From assembly GCA_039922435.1 (NCBI GenBank), contig JBDTES010000013.1, positions 1 to 9,730 on the forward strand: a stretch of 9,730 bases of DNA, given 5' to 3'. Below the pieces are notes generated by a model. The model did not search any database, was not told the DNA's origin, and worked only from the letters and a program-made list of their open reading frames with translations. Every line of letters begins with the position of its first letter. The first letter of the stretch is position 1. A program made the position numbers and the translations under genes. The stretch comes from JBDTES01 sp039922435 (lineage in GTDB: Bacteria > Patescibacteriota > Saccharimonadia > Saccharimonadales > UBA4665). Of this stretch, positions 1 to 4,355 are shown piece by piece.

Positions 1-19
1 CGCGGCCTTCGGCCTTTTT
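1..19 (+). terminator. Probable 3' part of a Rho-independent terminator cut by the window edge
   Basis: A short GC stem (GGCC at 4-7, loop TTC, GGCC at 11-14) is followed directly by five T residues (15-19), which is the form of an intrinsic terminator for a plus-strand gene lying left of the window. The 5' part of the stem may extend beyond position 1, so the structure cannot be fully judged. Confidence 0.45.
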
Positions 20-34
20 CGTTCAGCCATTCTC

Positions 35-94
35 GGAGCGAGCTCCTGTGGGTGGCTTCTTTGCACCACACCCTGCGCAGCTAGGCTGCTTTTA
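35..94. repeat. Cluster of short inverted repeats, no gene recognised
   Basis: Three stems lie close together: GGAGC/GCTCC (35-39 with 42-46), GGGTG/CACCC (50-54 with 69-73) and GCAGC/GCTGC (77-81 with 85-89). The last is followed by TTTTA, so on the plus strand it could be a weak terminator. The stretch may be a structured transcript end or a small RNA. I recognise no known RNA family in it. Confidence 0.35.
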
Positions 95-120
95 CGGGTT
101 TGAGACGCCTAATGTTGACC

Positions 121-149
121 AAATAAAAACCACTAGTGTTTCTAGTGGT
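121..149 (-). terminator. Intrinsic terminator of the tRNA-Ala(GGC) transcript
   Basis: An 8-bp perfect stem (ACCACTAG at 129-136, CTAGTGGT at 142-149) with a 5-nt loop is followed on the minus strand by TTTTTATTT (129 down to 121). It lies 7 bases past the CCA end of the tRNA, the expected place for transcription to stop. The stem is AT-rich for a terminator, but the U-tract is good. Confidence 0.75.
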
Positions 150-156
150 CTTAATT

Positions 157-233
157 TGGTGGAGCTACAGGGACTCAAACCCTGGACCTCTTCGATGCCA
201 TCGAAGCGCTCTAATCAACTGAGCTACAGCCCC
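157..233 (-). tRNA. tRNA-Ala (anticodon GGC), CCA encoded
   Basis: Read on the minus strand this folds as a full cloverleaf of 77 nt. It has a 7-bp acceptor stem, a D-arm (GCTC...GAGC), an anticodon stem CTTCG/CGAAG with loop ATGGCAT (anticodon GGC at 34-36), a T-arm CAGGG/CCCTG with loop TTTGAGT, discriminator A73 and an encoded CCA. The acceptor stem contains G3:U70, the identity element for alanyl-tRNA synthetase, which agrees with the GGC anticodon reading GCC and GCU codons. A terminator follows directly. A minus-strand promoter candidate precedes it at 256-283, and a second alanine tRNA lies 91 bp upstream on the same strand. Confidence 0.97.
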
Positions 234-255
234 AAATTATCAAATCAACAGGGTA

Positions 256-283
256 ATTCTACCAGAATCACGCTTATTAACAA
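256..283 (-). promoter_or_regulatory. Candidate promoter for tRNA-Ala(GGC)
   Basis: On the minus strand a TTGTTA -35-like hexamer (278-283) and a TAGAAT -10 hexamer (256-261) are 16 bp apart, with TG placed as in an extended -10 (TGGTAGAAT). Predicted initiation is near 249, about 16 nt before the mature 5' end. The tRNA could also be made by readthrough from the upstream tRNA. Confidence 0.45.
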
Positions 284-310
284 AGTACTTGGATGACAAC
301 GATAGTGTTT

Positions 311-330
311 CCATCAAGATATCTTGGTGG
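311..330. repeat. Inverted repeat overlapping the 3' end of tRNA-Ala(CGC)
   Basis: CCATCAAG (311-318) and CTTGGTGG (323-330) form an 8-bp imperfect palindrome around ATAT. The right arm includes the encoded CCA and the last acceptor bases of the tRNA. No T-run follows on the minus strand, so it does not look like a terminator. It could affect 3' processing or be chance. Confidence 0.4.
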
Positions 331-400
331 AGTGTACCGGAGTCGAACCGGTGGTCTCGGCAATGCGAATGCTGCGCTTTACCAACTAAGCTAACACCCC
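325..400 (-). tRNA. tRNA-Ala (anticodon CGC), CCA encoded
   Basis: The minus strand folds into a 76-nt cloverleaf. It has acceptor GGGGTGT paired with ACACTCC, D-arm GCTT/AAGC, anticodon loop TTCGCAT (anticodon CGC, reading GCG), T-arm ACCGG/CCGGT with the standard loop TTCGACT, discriminator A and encoded CCA. G3:U70 is present, confirming alanine identity independently of the anticodon. The anticodon stem CAGCA/TGCCG carries one A28-C42 mismatch, which is unusual but tolerated in some tRNAs. Its partner tRNA-Ala(GGC) lies just downstream, so the two together read GCC, GCU and GCG codons. Confidence 0.94.
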
Positions 401-413
401 ATATCTAGTGTCT

Positions 414-422
414 ATGATAGCA
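414..422 (-). promoter_or_regulatory. Extended -10 promoter for the tRNA-Ala(CGC) transcript
   Basis: On the minus strand TGC precedes TATCAT (414-419), an extended -10 element. Initiation would be near 407, only a few bases before the mature 5' end at 400. The -35 region (TTCGGT at 437-442) is weak, which fits an extended -10 type. It lies back to back with the promoter of the 530-2209 gene. Confidence 0.5.
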
Positions 423-463
423 CGAGATTAGCCTGTACCGAAGTTATCCTAAGCTTAAACGGT

Positions 464-492
464 TTGCTATTACAAAATCTTTTATTTATAAT
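464..492 (+). promoter_or_regulatory. Promoter of the 530-2209 membrane protein gene
   Basis: TTGCTA (464-469) and a perfect TATAAT (487-492) are separated by 17 bp. Predicted initiation near 499 gives a leader of about 30 nt carrying GAGG (521-524), 5 nt before the ATG. The direct repeat TAAGCTTAAnCG (450-461 and 506-517) brackets the promoter and could be a regulator binding site. Confidence 0.7.
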
Positions 493-529
493 CACTCTTA
501 TAAAATAAGCTTAAGCGAATGAGGTACTT

Positions 530-2209
530 ATGGAGCCAGAAAAGACTGATGGACAAAACGATTCTAATGAATCAATAGTATCTCCGCCAAGTGAATCACC
601 TACTCCCGTTGAACTTGAAACTCCGTCTAGCGATCAAACGGTTGCTATAGACAGCCCAGCGACCTCGGAATCATCGCCTGAGTCGACCGAGGTATCGCCT
701 ACTGCTCAAGTGGAAACGCCAGTGGCTCCAGCTCCACAACCTGAGTCGACCGAAACTTCGCAATCCGATGAAACAGACAAGCCAATACTAGCCGTATCAC
801 CGAGTGAATCCGCTGCAGTACCTGTAACCTCTGCTGGCGACTCAGTTTCGGCTTCTTCGCCGACTACTATAACAAGTCCCCCGGATGATGGCAGTAATGT
901 AATTCCGATCCCAGCCTCTGGTGCTAATGGTAATTCATCTAAGAAAAAATGGTTATTACCACTAATTATCGCTATCGTAGTTTTGATAGTTTTGGCTGGT
1001 GGTTATGTATTTGCCTTTTATGTGCCTAATACTCCGGCCAACGTTTATAAGTCTGGCCTCGAAAATAGTGGCGCAGCAGCAGATAAATTAGTCGATTACT
1101 TGCAGCAGCAGAACTTAACTGATCAAAAGAGTGTAGCATTTGATGGTTCACTAAAGGTTAAGGCCACTGGTGCCAGTTTTGACACCACTCTAAGTGGAGC
1201 TTTTGATAAAGAGGCTAACGGGGATCTTAAATTAGATGCTGATGTTATGGGACAGCAGGTTAGTGCCAATATTATCAGTGTTAAAGACAAAGGCAATACA
1301 AGTCCGGATGTCTATCTTAAAGTTAGTGGCGTCAAGACTTATCTAGATCAGGCCGGGCTAGGTAGCCTATCAGACTTGGACGGTAAATGGATATCGGTCG
1401 ACCATACTTTAATTGATAGTTATGCTGATTATTTTAAGCAGAGCTTGGGATCTAGTAGTGATGTTTTGAATAATACTAAAATGCCGACCACTGCCCAGAT
1501 AAATGATGCTCTGTCGAAGGTTGAAGTAGTTAATCGACAATATATCTTTACGGCTGATTCATCCAAGGCAATCTTAAAGCAGGATAAGTTTATTGGTAAA
1601 GAAACCAAGGACGGTCGCAGTGTCTATCACTACCAAGTGAGCTACGACAAAGATCATCTGCAAGCCTATGTTTCGGCAGTTAAAGCCGCACTAGATTCTA
1701 GCCAGCTAAATGATTGGTCCAAGAAAGCCAATGATGGTAAAACCCTAAGTCAGGTCGTCGATTTCGGATCGATAACAGATGGTATCAAAAATGCTAAAGA
1801 CGGCTACTCTTTCGATTTGTGGATTGATAAAGGTACTAAGTTGATTTCTAGCCTACAATTTACGGACTCATCAGATAAATCTAAACTAATTATTGGCCAG
1901 AATTACACTGGCGGCGATGACTACCCACTTACTCTGGCAGTTAGTGATCCAGATGGAAGCGGTGGCTCGCTGAACTTTACCGTAAATACTAAGACCAATA
2001 AGTATAGTCTAGACTTTTCAGCCAATGATAAGGCTGGCAAGGATAGCACTACTGTCAGTGGTAAGTTTAGCCTGACACCTGGATCAGATTTGGTTAAAGA
2101 AACCGCTCCAACCGGCGCTGAATCTATTAACAAAGTGTTAGAGGGACTCGGTCTGGGTACGGCTTCGGCTGGCTCCGATGAGACTATACCTAATCTGTTC
2201 TCTCTCTAG
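530..2209 (+). CDS. Single-pass membrane protein with Ser/Thr/Pro-rich N-terminus and extracytoplasmic beta-rich domain
   Basis: I do not recognise the family. Residues 1-137 are low-complexity, rich in Ser, Thr, Pro and Glu, lacking Arg and almost without Lys. A KKK stop-transfer cluster (138-140) precedes a strong hydrophobic helix at about 141-164. No signal peptidase site or lipobox cysteine is visible. The orientation is probably N-in, C-out by the positive-inside rule, with residues 165-559 outside. That domain has alternating beta-type segments, few hydrophobic stretches and a Gly/Asp/Ser-rich character. Its repeated 'apply, measure, compare' strands recall LolA/LppX-type lipid-binding folds, but this is only an impression. 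The exact 14-bp repeat CCTGAGTCGACCGA (677-690, 740-753) lies in the low-complexity part. The ATG is supported by GAGG five bases upstream and by the promoter. The gene appears monocistronic and divergent from the tRNAs. Confidence 0.85.
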   Translation: MEPEKTDGQNDSNESIVSPPSESPTPVELETPSSDQTVAIDSPATSESSPESTEVSPTAQVETPVAPAPQPESTETSQSDETDKPILAVSPSESAAVPVTSAGDSVSASSPTTITSPPDDGSNVIPIPASGANGNSSKKKWLLPLIIAIVVLIVLAGGYVFAFYVPNTPANVYKSGLENSGAAADKLVDYLQQQNLTDQKSVAFDGSLKVKATGASFDTTLSGAFDKEANGDLKLDADVMGQQVSANIISVKDKGNTSPDVYLKVSGVKTYLDQAGLGSLSDLDGKWISVDHTLIDSYADYFKQSLGSSSDVLNNTKMPTTAQINDALSKVEVVNRQYIFTADSSKAILKQDKFIGKETKDGRSVYHYQVSYDKDHLQAYVSAVKAALDSSQLNDWSKKANDGKTLSQVVDFGSITDGIKNAKDGYSFDLWIDKGTKLISSLQFTDSSDKSKLIIGQNYTGGDDYPLTLAVSDPDGSGGSLNFTVNTKTNKYSLDFSANDKAGKDSTTVSGKFSLTPGSDLVKETAPTGAESINKVLEGLGLGTASAGSDETIPNLFSL

Positions 2210-2439
2210 AAAACTTGGTAAAATGTGTAGCTCGAGCCCAGACTTGATAGGTTATGGCTTGTCGTACCTAATTGAGCCACTTTAGGATTCAATAGCCGAG
2301 CTTTAGGAATTCTCACTGATGATTAGGGGGGATTAAACTAGCTGACTTCGATTTATACGAAGCAGTAATTTAACTCAAAATAAATTGACTCAAAACGATT
2401 GCACTGTACGACTGGTTAATAGCTGGCTATTATGGGGGT
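2210..2439. other. Intergenic region without recognisable gene
   Basis: This 230-bp gap has no convincing ORF and no clear terminator. It contains a short direct repeat CTTTAGGA (2280-2287 and 2301-2308), a weak hairpin CTTCG/CGAAG (2346-2350 with 2358-2362), a paired repeat ACTCAAAA (2373-2380 and 2388-2395) and the start-proximal palindrome described separately. It probably holds the regulatory region of the 2440 gene. Confidence 0.5.
2417..2433 (+). promoter_or_regulatory. -10-like box inside a perfect inverted repeat before the 2440 gene
   Basis: TAATAGC (2417-2423) and GCTATTA (2426-2432) form a perfect 7-bp inverted repeat with a 2-nt centre. The right arm overlaps TATTAT (2428-2433), a good -10 hexamer ending 7 nt before the ATG at 2440. 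Initiation would fall on or next to the start codon, giving a leaderless mRNA. No -35 at correct spacing is clear; TTGACT at 2385-2390 is too far for this -10. Confidence 0.45.
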
Positions 2440-3606
2440 ATGAATGAATCATCAAGAGATCTAATCCGCCAAAACCAATTAGTCGAAACCTTGATTGCCC
2501 CGCAGCCCGTAGTTATTGGTCTGGAAGGTGGTCCGTGTAGCGGGAAGACTACTCTGGCCGAAGAAGTCTGCTCACGGTCCGAGGCCGACGGTCGAGCTGT
2601 TGTCGTCATTCCAGAGGCGGCTACCATTCACATTAGTAGATTAGCTGCCCTCGGCAAGACTATGCCGGAAGTTATTGCCAATCGTCCAGCTTTTTTGCAG
2701 CTACAGAGAGATATCCTAGGTACTATTATTGACAATATTAGTCGAGCTAAACTAGGGGCGGCCGGGACGGATACGATAATTTTGGTAGATCGGCCTGATG
2801 TCGGTGGTTATATAACCAGTGAAGAATATAAGACGGTACTTGAGGACGTTGGTCAAACGATGCCGCCGATTCACTCGCTTGTAGATAAGCTGATCTTTTT
2901 ACCAAGCGTGGCCACTGAATCACCCGAACGCTATGCTGCATTACAGGGGACAAATACGGCCCGGTACGAGACAAGCGCCGAGGTAGCAGCAGCTGTCGGA
3001 GCTGCCAACTTGCGAGCTATCAAAACTCATCCAGAACTATATGTCGCCTGGGGAGGTAGTTTCCCTGATAAGGTTCGTAGCTTGGCTGCTATGATTCTAA
3101 GTCCAGAAATAGAGGGTGAAATTAAACAAGCTGTACCAAATGAGGCAGCCGAAACGTTTTTAGGTGAATCAAGCAACAAGGGTAATCTGCTTAATACCAT
3201 GGAGATAACTCAGAGTTATTACAAGTCCAGATTTAGTAATTACCGCCTGCGCACCAGCCGTGGTGATGATGGGTTTGTTCATCGTTACTTCACCGTCAAG
3301 CAAGGTGAGGGTGTCTTTCGTAATGAACTACAGCGTTCATTAGACGAGAATCAATACCAACTGCTGGCTCGCGGGCAAAGGGTTGGTAGGGTCTTGCACA
3401 AGCTAAGACACGTTATTTTGGATGATGAGGACGTGGTTGGGAAGCGCCGTCTCTGGTTTGCCGATAAATATACTGGCCCATATCTGTCTGAGTGGCACTT
3501 TGAGACTGGTGTCGATACGAGGGCTGAGGCCCAAGCACTCCAGGTAGCTTACGCTGGGACCAGACGAGCTGTCATCGAAAGTGCTAAAGCTCTCATCTTT
3601 AAATAG
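2440..3606 (+). CDS. NadR/Ttd14-like P-loop NTPase fused to a CYTH-like domain
   Basis: Two domains are visible. The N-terminal P-loop domain has Walker A GGPCSGKT (30-37), the PEAAT motif (58-62) and a hydrophobic strand ending in Asp-Arg (117-118), features of the AAA_28 (NadR/Ttd14-like) group. The C-terminal part from about 250 matches a CYTH-like (triphosphate tunnel) fold: E255 and Q258-Y260 on the first strand, RLR (269-271), TVK (285-287), RxExxR (294-299), KLR (321-323), DKY (342-344) and E351/E355. The same order occurs in eukaryotic Ttd14-type proteins, which bind GTP and phospholipid in Drosophila. The bacterial role is unknown. Likely substrates are nucleotides or other triphosphate compounds. 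GGGGG lies only 2 nt before the ATG, too close for a ribosome site, and a -10-like box suggests leaderless translation. The HTH-Nudix gene follows after 23 bp. Confidence 0.85.
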   Translation: MNESSRDLIRQNQLVETLIAPQPVVIGLEGGPCSGKTTLAEEVCSRSEADGRAVVVIPEAATIHISRLAALGKTMPEVIANRPAFLQLQRDILGTIIDNISRAKLGAAGTDTIILVDRPDVGGYITSEEYKTVLEDVGQTMPPIHSLVDKLIFLPSVATESPERYAALQGTNTARYETSAEVAAAVGAANLRAIKTHPELYVAWGGSFPDKVRSLAAMILSPEIEGEIKQAVPNEAAETFLGESSNKGNLLNTMEITQSYYKSRFSNYRLRTSRGDDGFVHRYFTVKQGEGVFRNELQRSLDENQYQLLARGQRVGRVLHKLRHVILDDEDVVGKRRLWFADKYTGPYLSEWHFETGVDTRAEAQALQVAYAGTRRAVIESAKALIFK

Positions 3607-3629
3607 GATTATGAAGGTACACTAGAAAT

Positions 3630-4292
3630 ATGATTGAACACCACATCCAGCGGACGATTATTGAACGGCTAACTTACGCGGATAGTCTGAGATTTTCTAA
3701 GTTAAAACCCGATGGGATGGAAAGTAATATATTTATGTACCATTTGAAACAGCTCATAAAAGATGGATATGTCGAGAAGAAAGATACTAGCTATCGTCTA
3801 TCATCGCTTGGTTTAACTTATGTGGACGGCTTAAGTACAACTAGCCAAAACCCCCGCCAACAGCCAAAACTGATTGCTATTATAGCTCTACACGACGCAG
3901 CTGGTCGCTGGTTGCTAGCTGAGCGCAAAACCCAGCCATATATCGGAACGCGCATGTTTATTAGTGGTAAGCAACACCGTGGCGAGGATTTTACCGAACA
4001 TGCCCTTCGTGAGCTTAGGGAAAAGACTGGCCTATCGACTAACTTACGCCAGCAGGGTGTAGCCAATATCCAGATTCATAATCAAAGTGGAGAACTACTA
4101 ACGCACGCTGCTGCCCTAGTAAATGTTGGAGAGGTGGCCAGTACGGCGCTACCAACCGATTCCGAAAGGTTTCACTTTGTTTGGCACGATTTTACAGTCG
4201 ATCAGGCGATTCTGATGCCCGGGACGCGCGAGATTTATGAGAAGCTGCGTACGCCCAAACCATTCGGTATAAGTCTTAGCCTGTCGGAGTAA
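3630..4292 (+). CDS. Winged-helix + Nudix-fold protein with altered Nudix box
   Basis: Residues 1-66 look like a winged helix: helical segment 5-15, a recognition-helix-like stretch 30-45 and a wing around 47-60. Residues 78-208 form a Nudix domain. The Nudix box starts at G113, has E119 (GX5E) and continues R127-E128-L-R-E131-K132-T-G134-L. The canonical REUXEE has Lys132 where the last metal-binding Glu belongs, so hydrolysis may be weak or absent. Such wHTH-Nudix proteins (for example the NrtR type) are transcription regulators that sense a nucleotide-type ligand through an inactive Nudix fold. Here the HTH is N-terminal, unlike NrtR, so the parallel is functional only. AAGG lies 12 nt before the ATG. 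It is probably cotranscribed with the P-loop/CYTH gene 23 bp upstream and may sense or regulate that gene's product. Confidence 0.82.
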   Translation: MIEHHIQRTIIERLTYADSLRFSKLKPDGMESNIFMYHLKQLIKDGYVEKKDTSYRLSSLGLTYVDGLSTTSQNPRQQPKLIAIIALHDAAGRWLLAERKTQPYIGTRMFISGKQHRGEDFTEHALRELREKTGLSTNLRQQGVANIQIHNQSGELLTHAAALVNVGEVASTALPTDSERFHFVWHDFTVDQAILMPGTREIYEKLRTPKPFGISLSLSE

Positions 4293-4338
4293 TTTGATTA
4301 GGTGCGGTATAGATAAGCCAGAAACAACTTGCCCAATC

Positions 4339-4347
4339 TGTTATAAT
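4339..4347 (+). promoter_or_regulatory. Extended -10 promoter giving leaderless leuS mRNA
   Basis: TG, one base, then a perfect TATAAT (4342-4347) form an extended -10. Expected initiation at about 4354 coincides with the GTG-ATG pair at 4353/4356, and there is no Shine-Dalgarno sequence between. This supports a leaderless leuS transcript starting inside the gap after the HTH-Nudix gene. Confidence 0.65.
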
Positions 4348-4355
4348 GCCTGGTG

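Noticed and set aside
48..296. 82-residue plus-strand ORF
   Set aside because: It runs antisense through tRNA-Ala(GGC) and its terminator, has no ribosome site and no recognisable protein pattern.
325..400. Reading the anticodon as GCA (Cys)
   Set aside because: Folding the stem CAGCA/TGCCG with the 7-nt loop TTCGCAT puts CGC at 34-36, and G3:U70 confirms alanine. A shift to GCA breaks the stem.
2430..2627. Minus-strand ORF over the start of the P-loop gene
   Set aside because: It is an opposite-strand shadow of a gene with clear motifs, with no start signal of its own.
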